Assembly (NCBI GenBank): GCA_036524155.1
Contig: DATDCV010000712.1
Location: forward strand, 1 to 37,480
Origin: DATDCV01 sp036524155
GTDB taxonomy: Bacteria > Verrucomicrobiota > Verrucomicrobiia > Limisphaerales > UBA8199
Length of the DNA stretch: 37,480 bases
Reading direction: 5' to 3'
Shown piece by piece: positions 8,173-14,579 of this stretch (within the stretch, counting starts at the first letter, position 1; each line of letters opens with the position of its first letter). Made by a program: the position numbers and the translations under genes. The notes under the pieces are model-generated. The model saw only the letters and a program-made list of their open reading frames with translations, had not been told where the DNA came from and did no database searches.

Positions 8173-8624
8173 ACTCAGGGAACACATTCTCACATCTCGA
8201 TGAGTCGGGTTCGGCCCGCATGGTGAACGTCGGCGCGAAGCCAGTCCAGCGGCGCCGCGCCACCGCTGCAGCCACGCTGGTTTGCGCACCGGCAACAATT
8301 AGCGCGCTGAAACGAAACGCGTTGCCCAAGGGTGATGTGCTGACCGTGGCGCAGATCGCGGGCATTCAGGCGGCTAAGCGCACGGCGGAACTGATCCCCC
8401 TCTGCCATCCCCTCGCGCTCTGCCACGTGACGGTGTGTTTCCGCGTGAAGCGCGACCGGGTCGAGGCGGGGTGCGTGGCTGAAACCACCGCGCAGACCGG
8501 CGTGGAGATGGAGGCGCTGACCGGAGCAAGCGTGGCGGCGCTGACGCTTTACGATATGTGCAAGGCGGTGGACAAAGCGATGCGCATCGAAGGTGTGCGC
8601 GTGGTGAAAAAGGAGAAGGTATGA
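8169..8624 (+). CDS. moaC: Cyclic pyranopterin monophosphate synthase MoaC
   Basis: A 151-residue MoaC, which rearranges the MoaA product to cPMP. It shows the family blocks MVNVGAKPVQRRRATA, KGDVLTVAQIAGIQAAKRT, the substrate site ELIPLCHPL, VEMEALTGASVAALTLYDM, and the catalytic CKAVDKAM segment. It overlaps moeA and the next gene by ATGA at both ends. Length and catalytic residues are normal. Confidence 0.95.
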   Translation: MNSGNTFSHLDESGSARMVNVGAKPVQRRRATAAATLVCAPATISALKRNALPKGDVLTVAQIAGIQAAKRTAELIPLCHPLALCHVTVCFRVKRDRVEAGCVAETTAQTGVEMEALTGASVAALTLYDMCKAVDKAMRIEGVRVVKKEKV

Positions 8625-9136
8625 AGATTGGGCGCCTTACCATCAGCGATCGGGCGAGCGCAGGCGTTTATTCCGATGGCAGCGGCCCGGAGATCGAACG
8701 TGGGCTGCGCGAGTTCTTCGGTGCGGAGGCGCGATTTGTCGCCGTGATCGTGTCGGACGAAATTGAGGCGATTTCGGCCCAACTGCGGAAATTGGCTGAT
8801 GTGACTCGCTGCAACTTGATCGTCACCACGGGCGGCACGGGAATCTCCTCGCGTGACGTAACGCCTGAGGCGACCCGCATGCTGCTGGACAAGGAATTGC
8901 CCGGCTTCGGCGAAGCGATGCGGATGCAATCGCTGGCAGCCGTGAAGACGGCTATTCTTTCGCGCGCGACGGCCGGCATACGCGGGCGCTCGCTCATCGT
9001 CAATCTGCCGGGCAAGCCCGCCGCCGTGCGCCAATGTCTCGAGATACTTGGGCCCGCGATTCGCGAAGGCATCGCCCACTTGTGTGGCCAGGACCCGCAC
9101 GTTCCGATTTCACAACCATCGCAAACTCATGAGTGA
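8621..9136 (+). CDS. mog: MogA/MoaB-family molybdopterin adenylyltransferase
   Basis: A 171-residue MogA/MoaB-type protein that adenylates molybdopterin before MoeA acts. The fold marks are IGRLTISDRASAG at the start, VTTGGTGISSRDVTPEAT in the middle (the MPT-binding GGTG loop) and LIVNLPGKPAAV. The frame opens at 8558, but I take the ATG at 8621, which overlaps the moaC stop as ATGA and is preceded by AAGGAGAAGG. MoaB and MogA are hard to tell apart by eye; with no other copy here, the Mog function is the simplest reading. Confidence 0.9.
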   Translation: MKIGRLTISDRASAGVYSDGSGPEIERGLREFFGAEARFVAVIVSDEIEAISAQLRKLADVTRCNLIVTTGGTGISSRDVTPEATRMLLDKELPGFGEAMRMQSLAAVKTAILSRATAGIRGRSLIVNLPGKPAAVRQCLEILGPAIREGIAHLCGQDPHVPISQPSQTHE

Positions 9137-10154
9137 AATCTCCTGCCAGGCCGCCCCGCCCCCAAGCGCGGGCGCCACGCCGGACGCTTACGGCCGCGTG
9201 GTGGATTATCTGCGCATCTCGATTACCGATCGCTGTAACGAGCGCTGCCTGTACTGCATGCCCGAGGGCTATCGCGGCTGGGCACAACGCCCGGATCACC
9301 TGACCGCCGATGAAATCCTGCGCTTGGTGAGGGTGGCAGCCTCCCTCGGGTTCAGGAAATTCCGTCTAACCGGCGGCGAGCCGCTCGTGCGCCCCGACGT
9401 GTCGACAATCGTTCGTGGCATGGCGGCAATTCCCGGCGTAGAAGCGATTGGGATATCCACTAACGGGACGCGGTTACTCGGACTCGCCCGGCCGTTGAGG
9501 CAGGCCGGCGTGCGCGCCGTCAATGTTAGCCTGGACGCTTTGGATCCGGCGATTTACCGCCGCATTACGGGTGGTGAGCTGGCGGCGGTGCTGGCAGGGA
9601 TTCGGGCGGCCGCGGACGCCGGTTTCGAGCGAGTGAAGCTAAACGCAGTACTTCTGCGCGGCCTGAACGAAAGCGAGCTATGGCCGCTGGTCCTGTTTGC
9701 CGCCGAGCACGGGCTGCCATTGCGCTTCGTGGAACTGATGCCCCTCAGCCGTACCGACGTTGTCACAGACGCCAATTTCTTGCCGGTGACCCAGGTGATG
9801 GAGCAACTGCGCGCCCGGGACCACCTGATTCCCCAGCCGGACCACCGCCTCGGGCATGGACCGGCGAAGTACTACCGTCTGGAGCGGACTGGCGCGCTGG
9901 TGGGGTTTATCGGCGCCATCACGAACCAGCACTTCTGCGACAACTGCAATCGCGTCCGACTGACCGCCGACGGCAAACTCCGTCCGTGTCTCGGCAACCA
10001 TGGGGAAGTGGACCTGCGAGCAGCGCTCCGTCAGCACGTCTGCGATGCGCCGGTAGCCGCACTCCTCCGGCACGCCGTTGCTCAAAAGCCGCAGACGCAC
10101 GCCTTTCGCGCCAGCTATACCCCGTGTCGCCCTATGGTAGCCGTGGGAGGCTAA
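9129..10154 (+). CDS. moaA: GTP 3',8-cyclase MoaA
   Basis: A 341-residue radical-SAM enzyme for the first step of molybdenum cofactor synthesis. The N-terminal cluster motif is C36-x3-C40-x2-C43 (CNERCLYC), followed by the SAM-binding RLTGGEPLVRPD. The C-terminal substrate cluster is C270, C273 and C287 in FCDNCNRVRLTADGKLRPC. The protein ends in Gly-Gly (MVAVGG), as MoaA does. I use the ATG at 9129, which overlaps the previous gene by eight bases; a longer frame from 9048 adds sequence with no MoaA likeness. It is the last gene of the operon. Confidence 0.95.
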   Translation: MSEISCQAAPPPSAGATPDAYGRVVDYLRISITDRCNERCLYCMPEGYRGWAQRPDHLTADEILRLVRVAASLGFRKFRLTGGEPLVRPDVSTIVRGMAAIPGVEAIGISTNGTRLLGLARPLRQAGVRAVNVSLDALDPAIYRRITGGELAAVLAGIRAAADAGFERVKLNAVLLRGLNESELWPLVLFAAEHGLPLRFVELMPLSRTDVVTDANFLPVTQVMEQLRARDHLIPQPDHRLGHGPAKYYRLERTGALVGFIGAITNQHFCDNCNRVRLTADGKLRPCLGNHGEVDLRAALRQHVCDAPVAALLRHAVAQKPQTHAFRASYTPCRPMVAVGG

Positions 10155-10313
10155 GTCTTCTCTGATCGGTCAAGGATTCCCGGCCGGGAGGATGACAGGC
10201 GCCGGCAGGTGAAGCAGCGAAAAAGAAACAACGCCTGCGTTCGAGAAAAGGTGGTTCCCCAGCCCGACACGCTGATCCAGAAAGGTCGTCGAAGAATAAT
10301 TTCAAGACCGGGC

Positions 10314-10342
10314 TTGACAATAATATACCTTTATAGGAATAT
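10314..10342 (+). promoter_or_regulatory. Probable arsR promoter
   Basis: A perfect -35 hexamer TTGACA at 10314-10319 is followed, 17 bases on, by GAATAT (10337-10342), a weak -10 in an AT-rich patch that contrasts with the GC-rich surroundings. Transcription would start near 10349, leaving a very short leader before the arsR ATG at 10360. No Shine-Dalgarno site is seen, which fits a near-leaderless message. The -35 is convincing, the exact -10 is not. Confidence 0.55.
10323..10342. promoter_or_regulatory. Probable ArsR operator (inverted repeat)
   Basis: ATATACCT (10323-10330) and AGGAATAT (10335-10342) are inverted copies with one mismatch in eight, separated by TTAT. The dyad sits inside the promoter, just upstream of arsR, where autorepressors of the ArsR family bind. 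Arsenite would be expected to release the repressor. This is inference from position and symmetry. Confidence 0.55.
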
Positions 10343-10359
10343 ACCCAAGACAGTATTAT

Positions 10360-10770
10360 ATGGACCTGGTTAAGATCTATCGGTGTCTGTGCGACGGGAC
10401 TCGGCTTCGCATCCTGCATCTTCTGAAGCAGGGGCCGCTCTGTGTATGTCATTTCCAGGACATCCTGCAACTTCCGCAAGTGGCAGTTTCGAAACATCTG
10501 GCCTCTCTCCGCAGGACCGGCATGGTCGAAGCTCGCCGGCACGAAAATTGGATGATTTACTCCTTGCCCAGTGCGCCCAGCCGTGAGTTGGACCTGCAAC
10601 TTCGTTGTTTGCAGGATTGTGTTCAGACCGAGCCGGTGTTTCGGGCCGACCTGGTGCGTCTGAAAGCTCTGGGACCAAAATGCACCTGGGTACCGCAGGC
10701 GCTCGGGAAATTTGTTGGGGGCAAGAAGGGGAGGGCCTCTGGCGCTCGGTCGGCCGGGTGCGGCAGATGA
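10360..10770 (+). CDS. arsR: ArsR-family arsenic-responsive repressor
   Basis: A 136-residue winged-helix repressor. The arsenite-sensing box is LCVCHF with C28 and C30, equivalent to the ELCVCDL motif of classical ArsR, and the recognition helix is VAVSKHLASLRRTGMV. The tail after about residue 110 is basic and low in complexity (GGKKGRASGARSAGCGR) and includes a further Cys. Its stop overlaps the arsC start as ATGA (10767-10770). It is expected to repress the whole arsenic island through the dyad just upstream. Confidence 0.92.
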   Translation: MDLVKIYRCLCDGTRLRILHLLKQGPLCVCHFQDILQLPQVAVSKHLASLRRTGMVEARRHENWMIYSLPSAPSRELDLQLRCLQDCVQTEPVFRADLVRLKALGPKCTWVPQALGKFVGGKKGRASGARSAGCGR

Positions 10771-11213
10771 AAACGACGGTCCTAATTCTCTGCACTGGCA
10801 ACTCCTGCCGGAGTCATCTGGCCGAAGGAATTTTGCGTGCGGCCGTCAACGGCTTGGTTGATGTGCAGAGCGCCGGTTCGAATCCAGCGGGCTATGTGCA
10901 TCCGCTCGCCATACAAGTGATGAAGGAAATTGGTATTGATATTTCCGGCCATCGCTCCAAGCACCTCAATGAATTTCTTCAGATGCCGGTTGAGACCGTT
11001 ATCACGGTTTGCGGCAACGTCGACCAGGCGTGCCCCATTTTCCCAGGTCAGGTAAACCGTTACCACTGGGGCTTTGATGATCCGGCAAAGGCCGAGGGCA
11101 CTGAGGAAGAGAAGTTGGCGGTGTTTCGGCGTGTGCGGGATGAAATCAAGAAGACTTTTCAGGCCTATGCCTCCGGGCGGAAGGATGAGGCCAGGAGAAT
11201 CAGCGCATGTTGA
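10767..11213 (+). CDS. arsC: Arsenate reductase, thioredoxin-coupled (low-MW phosphatase fold)
   Basis: A 148-residue ArsC that reduces arsenate to arsenite. The P-loop is C9-TGNSC-R15-S, and the redox pair C82 and C89 falls in VCGNVDQACPIFPG, the same positions as in the well-known Staphylococcus aureus enzyme. D105 in FDDPA is the general acid. The C9/C82/C89 set means electrons come from thioredoxin, and a thioredoxin gene lies at 32298-32651. The frame opens upstream inside arsR, but the ATGA overlap at 10767 gives the natural start. Confidence 0.93.
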   Translation: MKTTVLILCTGNSCRSHLAEGILRAAVNGLVDVQSAGSNPAGYVHPLAIQVMKEIGIDISGHRSKHLNEFLQMPVETVITVCGNVDQACPIFPGQVNRYHWGFDDPAKAEGTEEEKLAVFRRVRDEIKKTFQAYASGRKDEARRISAC

Positions 11214-11276
11214 TGAACACGAGCTGGCCGAATTCATCGGCGGGCAGGAGAACGGTTAGAGAATCAAAGGTGAGCA

Positions 11277-11753
11277 ATGAAGTCGAAGAGCGAAGTGGCG
11301 GTGGAGAGGTTTCTGTCAGGGTATAACTGCGCACAGTCGATCCTGTACGCCTATGGGCCGGAGCTAGGGTTGGATAGCGAGACGGCGCTGAAGGTGGCGA
11401 CCGGCCTCGGCGGAGGGATGGGGCGGTGCGGAGAGACCTGTGGGGCCCTGACCGGAGGCATCCTGGTGCTGGGTTTGAGATACGGGCGGGGCGGGCAGCA
11501 GGACCGTTCGGTGGCGGAGGTGGCCCACCAAAAAACGCGGGAGCTGATGGCGGCGTTTGAGGAGGCGCACGGGTCGTGTTCTTGCCGAACCCTGCTGGGC
11601 GGTTGCGACTTGCGCACGCCTGAGGGCCAGCAACGGTTCAGGGAACAGGATCTGCATCACAAGGTCTGTGTGGGATGCGTGCGGATGGTTGGCGATTGGC
11701 TGGCCGGAGCGCTGGAGGGGCCTCCGGCGCACTCGGCTGACACAGGTAGATGA
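11277..11753 (+). CDS. C_GCAxxG_C_C family (split-redox) protein
   Basis: A 158-residue cysteine-rich protein with the family pattern GYNCAQS (C18), GRCGETCGALTGG (C51, C55), CSCRTLLGGC (C101, C103, C110) and KVCVGCV (C131, C134). The family is a putative redox or metal-binding group of unknown reaction. A ribosome site AAAGGTGAG stands just before the ATG. It sits between arsC and arsM, so a role in thiol chemistry of arsenic is plausible but unproven. The 63 bases between arsC and this gene hold nothing I recognise. Confidence 0.85.
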   Translation: MKSKSEVAVERFLSGYNCAQSILYAYGPELGLDSETALKVATGLGGGMGRCGETCGALTGGILVLGLRYGRGGQQDRSVAEVAHQKTRELMAAFEEAHGSCSCRTLLGGCDLRTPEGQQRFREQDLHHKVCVGCVRMVGDWLAGALEGPPAHSADTGR

Positions 11754-11760
11754 AGAATTT

Positions 11761-12921
11761 ATGAGCAAAACATTACAGGAAGAAGAGATGGTGCGGCAGA
11801 AGGTCCGCGAGGGGTATGGTCAGATAGCGAAGAGCGCCGGGTCCTGCTGCGGGCCAGCGCCGACGTGTTGCGGCTCCGCCCCGGCAGCGTCTGCGAACCT
11901 GGCCAAGCACATTGGCTATAGCGCGGAAGAGCTGGCGGCGCTGCCGGAGGGGGCAAACATGGGCCTGTCTTGCGGGAACCCGAACGCGCTGGCGGCGTTG
12001 CAGCCCGGCGAGGTGGTGCTCGACCTGGGGGCGGGCGGCGGGTTCGATGTATTCATCGCCGGGAAGAAGGTCGGGGCGACGGGCCGGGCAATTGGCGTGG
12101 ACATGACGGCGGAAATGCTGGCCAAAGCGCGGCAGAATATCGCCGGTTACCGGAAACAGACCGGGCTGGACAACGTCGAGTTTCGACTGGGGGAAATCGA
12201 GCATCTGCCGGTCGCGGACGCGAGCGTGGATGTGGTCATCTCGAACTGCGTGATCAACCTGTCGCCGGACAAGGCTCACGTGTGGCGGGAAATTGCGCGG
12301 GTGCTGAAGCCGGGCGGGCGGGTGGCGGTGTCGGACCTGGCGCTGCTGAAGCCGCTGCCGCCAGCGGTGGCTGAGAGCGTCGAGGCGCTGGTCGGGTGCG
12401 TGGCCGGGGCGGTGCTGGTGTCGGAAACCAAGCGGATGGCGAAAGAGGCGGGGTTGGTGGAAATCGAGACGAAGTCCAGAGCGGCTTACATCGACGGCAT
12501 GGTGGACTGGCAGGACCCGCTTTATCAGAAGATCATCAAGGATTTGCCGCCTGGGGCGAAGCCAGGCGATTACGTCACGAGCCTGGAGATTACGGCGCGC
12601 AAGGCGGGGACGGCCCGCGGCGGCAATGGATATTCGCCGGTGGTCAACGAGTTGGTGGCGATCGGGGCCGCGATAGCGGGCAACTGCGAGCCATGCCTGA
12701 AGTATCACTACCGCGAGGCGAAAAAACTCGGAGTATCCGAGACAGACATGGCGCAGGCGGCGGTGATGGGGGCGAAGGTGAAGGACGCTCCGCACCAATC
12801 CATCCTGAAGCTGGCCGACCGGCTGCTGGGGTCGAGCGTGGGCCCGGTGGAAGCGGGTGAGGATTCATGTTGCGGTGAGAAGAAAAGTGGCGGGAAAGCA
12901 GGCGGGGGCTGCTGCGGGTAG
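11761..12921 (+). CDS. arsM: Arsenite methyltransferase ArsM with C-terminal AhpD/CMD domain and Cys-rich ends
   Basis: A 386-residue SAM-dependent As(III) methyltransferase. SAM motif I is LDLGAGGGFD (87-96). The three catalytic cysteines of ArsM are present: C71 (GLSCGNP), C163 (SNCVINL) and C213 (GCVAGAV). After about residue 285 a second domain begins, of the carboxymuconolactone decarboxylase/AhpD type, with the redox pair C309-x2-C312 in NCEPCLKYHYREA. Both ends carry cysteine clusters: CCGPAPTCCG (29-38) and DSCCGEKK...GGCCG (370-386). The start at 11761 lies eight bases after the previous stop; upstream in-frame sequence belongs to that gene read in another frame. The AhpD domain could supply the reductant for the As-Cys-Cys cycle, which is inference. 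Confidence 0.92.
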   Translation: MSKTLQEEEMVRQKVREGYGQIAKSAGSCCGPAPTCCGSAPAASANLAKHIGYSAEELAALPEGANMGLSCGNPNALAALQPGEVVLDLGAGGGFDVFIAGKKVGATGRAIGVDMTAEMLAKARQNIAGYRKQTGLDNVEFRLGEIEHLPVADASVDVVISNCVINLSPDKAHVWREIARVLKPGGRVAVSDLALLKPLPPAVAESVEALVGCVAGAVLVSETKRMAKEAGLVEIETKSRAAYIDGMVDWQDPLYQKIIKDLPPGAKPGDYVTSLEITARKAGTARGGNGYSPVVNELVAIGAAIAGNCEPCLKYHYREAKKLGVSETDMAQAAVMGAKVKDAPHQSILKLADRLLGSSVGPVEAGEDSCCGEKKSGGKAGGGCCG

Positions 12922-12966
12922 GCGCGGGGCCGTTACAGTGAAACGAACAAAAAGACCAGACGAAAT

Positions 12967-13635
12967 ATGAGCACAACAAATGAAGACGGAAAACAGCCTG
13001 AGAATGAAGCGACACCGAAGGAACAGGCGTCGGCCTGTTGCGGGCCTGGTTGCGGGTGCGGGGCTGGGGCGAAATCGAGCAATGCGCGCTGGGTGATTGG
13101 CGCGGCCGTATTGGTGATCGCCGGGTTGCTGGTCGTGCGAGGCATGATTCGGAACGACAAGGGCGAGGCGGCGGCGGCGGGGTTTGTGAACCCTTTGGCT
13201 GCCGAATTTACGTCGAGCGGCACGGGCACGAACGGAGAAGCTGTTATGGTGGAAGAGAAGACCGTCGGAGCGACGCTGGGAACGTTTGGCGAGCTGAACA
13301 CGGTGGCGGCGAAGTCCGATGCGGTTTTCGTATTCCTTCCCGCGAGGGAGGGCTCTTCCAACAAGGCTCCTTCGGCACCGATGAGGGCGGCGGCGCGGAC
13401 GATCGAGAGAAACGGAATGAAGTGCGCTCTCTTCACTTTAAAAGCAGGGAGTGCGGATTACGAGCAGATCGCTAAGCAGGTGCAGGTACCGGCGGTGCTC
13501 GCGCTGGTGAAGGGGCGCGGAATGAGCACCGTATCCGGGGAGGTGACGGAAGCGAAGCTGCTCCAGGGATATGTGGGCGCCTGCTCAAGCGGCGGGTGCG
13601 CGCCAGGGGCCAGCGCTGGGTGCTGCCCGAAGTAA
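12967..13635 (+). CDS. Membrane-anchored thioredoxin-like protein with Cys clusters at both ends
   Basis: A 222-residue protein not assigned to a named family. The N-terminal tail holds CCGPGCGCG (C24, C25, C29, C31), followed by one membrane helix (about 41-58), a linker, and from about 115 a domain that looks like a thioredoxin fold: SDAVFVFLPA strand, a helix, MKCALFTLKAG, and a cis-Pro-type loop QVPAVLALVKGRG. The CxxC usual for thioredoxins is absent. The tail has C206, C211 and CC at 219-220. It lies just before the CcdA-like gene, so the pair may move electrons or thiol-bound metal across the membrane. Orientation is uncertain, since basic residues flank both sides of the helix. Confidence 0.75.
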   Translation: MSTTNEDGKQPENEATPKEQASACCGPGCGCGAGAKSSNARWVIGAAVLVIAGLLVVRGMIRNDKGEAAAAGFVNPLAAEFTSSGTGTNGEAVMVEEKTVGATLGTFGELNTVAAKSDAVFVFLPAREGSSNKAPSAPMRAAARTIERNGMKCALFTLKAGSADYEQIAKQVQVPAVLALVKGRGMSTVSGEVTEAKLLQGYVGACSSGGCAPGASAGCCPK

Positions 13636-13656
13636 CGCGGGCGAGGGATCAGGCAA

Positions 13657-14358
13657 ATGATGCAGTGGGCGACAGAGACCCTGCGGGCGGCCAGCATGGG
13701 ACCGGCGGCGGTGCCGCTGGCGTTGTTGCTGGGCCTGGTAAGCGCGGTGGCCAGCGCGTGCTGCACGCTGCCGGCGATGGGGATGCTGGTGGCTTACTCG
13801 GGCACGCGTGAGGAGGTGAACCGGCGAACGGCAATGGCATCGGCGGCAGCCTTCATGGTTGGCTCCACGCTGGCGCTGATTGTGTTAGGGTTTGTCGCTG
13901 GGTTCATTGGGCAGGCGGCGCAGGCGTTGTTGGGCCGATACTGGAGAGCGTTTGCGGGTCTGATAGCGGTAGTCCTGGGCCTGGCAGCGCTGAAGCTGTT
14001 GCCGTTGAGGCTGCCGCAATTCGGTGGAACGGTCGGGACGAGGGCTGTGGCGCGAGGGGTGCCAGGCGTGGCCGTGGTCGGATTGTTGATCGGAGGCGGA
14101 GTGGCGGCGTGTTCACTGGGGTGCAACCCGGGGATCTACATCGTGCTGGGCGCGGCGGTGCTTCAAGGCCACGCCCTCTGGGGGATGGTGCTGATGGCCG
14201 CGTTCGGGATTGGTTTCAGCCTGCCGCTGAGCGCCATCCTGTTCGGGGTGTCGTTTGGGAAGGCGTCACTAAAGGCGCAGAAGGCGGAGGCGGGCATCCG
14301 AGCCGTGGGAGGCGTGCTGCTCGTGGGCGTAGGGTTTTACTTGTTGGCGCAGTTTTGA
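13657..14358 (+). CDS. CcdA/DsbD-like membrane thiol transporter
   Basis: A 233-residue membrane protein with about six helices in two related halves. Cysteines stand at matching places: C35-C36 in VASACCTLPAMG and C152, C156 in ACSLGCNPGIY. This matches the CcdA/DsbD transmembrane domain, in which one Cys on helix 1 and one on helix 4 pass reducing power from cytoplasmic thioredoxin outward. Each half here has two cysteines rather than one. Start ATG 13657 (or 13660) follows GAGGG. It is flanked by a thioredoxin-like protein and a Cys-rich mini-protein. Confidence 0.8.
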   Translation: MMQWATETLRAASMGPAAVPLALLLGLVSAVASACCTLPAMGMLVAYSGTREEVNRRTAMASAAAFMVGSTLALIVLGFVAGFIGQAAQALLGRYWRAFAGLIAVVLGLAALKLLPLRLPQFGGTVGTRAVARGVPGVAVVGLLIGGGVAACSLGCNPGIYIVLGAAVLQGHALWGMVLMAAFGIGFSLPLSAILFGVSFGKASLKAQKAEAGIRAVGGVLLVGVGFYLLAQF

Positions 14359-14393
14359 AAGTTGGTAGCGGAAGTTTAATGGAAGGCGATGTA

Positions 14394-14579
14394 ATGGAAA
14401 ACGAACAAAAGACGAAGAAGGGTTTCTTTGGAATGTTGCGCGAGTCCTTCAGCAAAACGGGCGGCTGCTGCTGCGGTCCGGGTGAATGCTGTGGGCCGAG
14501 CGAGGAAGCCGAAAAGGTGGAGACCAAAGAAACCGCGAAGAGCAAAGAAGCGAGCAAGGCCGCACCGCAGCAGCGATGA
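14394..14579 (+). CDS. Cysteine-rich 61-residue mini-protein (CCCGPGECCGP)
   Basis: A small protein too short for routine gene calling. The N-terminus forms a basic, amphipathic stretch (KKGFFGMLRESFSK, 8-21) that could lie on the membrane. The core is GGCCCGPGECCGP with C25, C26, C27, C32 and C33. The rest is a Lys/Glu-rich, probably disordered tail. GGAAGG at 14381-14386 supports the ATG at 14394; an in-frame ATG at 14379 is an alternative. Its TGA overlaps the ATPase start as ATGA (14576-14579), which supports real translation. I recognise no family. A thiolate metal or arsenic carrier for the ATPase is a reasonable guess. Confidence 0.75.
   Translation: MENEQKTKKGFFGMLRESFSKTGGCCCGPGECCGPSEEAEKVETKETAKSKEASKAAPQQR

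Noticed and set aside
11557..11760. Upstream extension of arsM
   Set aside because: It is the split-redox gene read in another frame; ArsM sequence begins at 11761.
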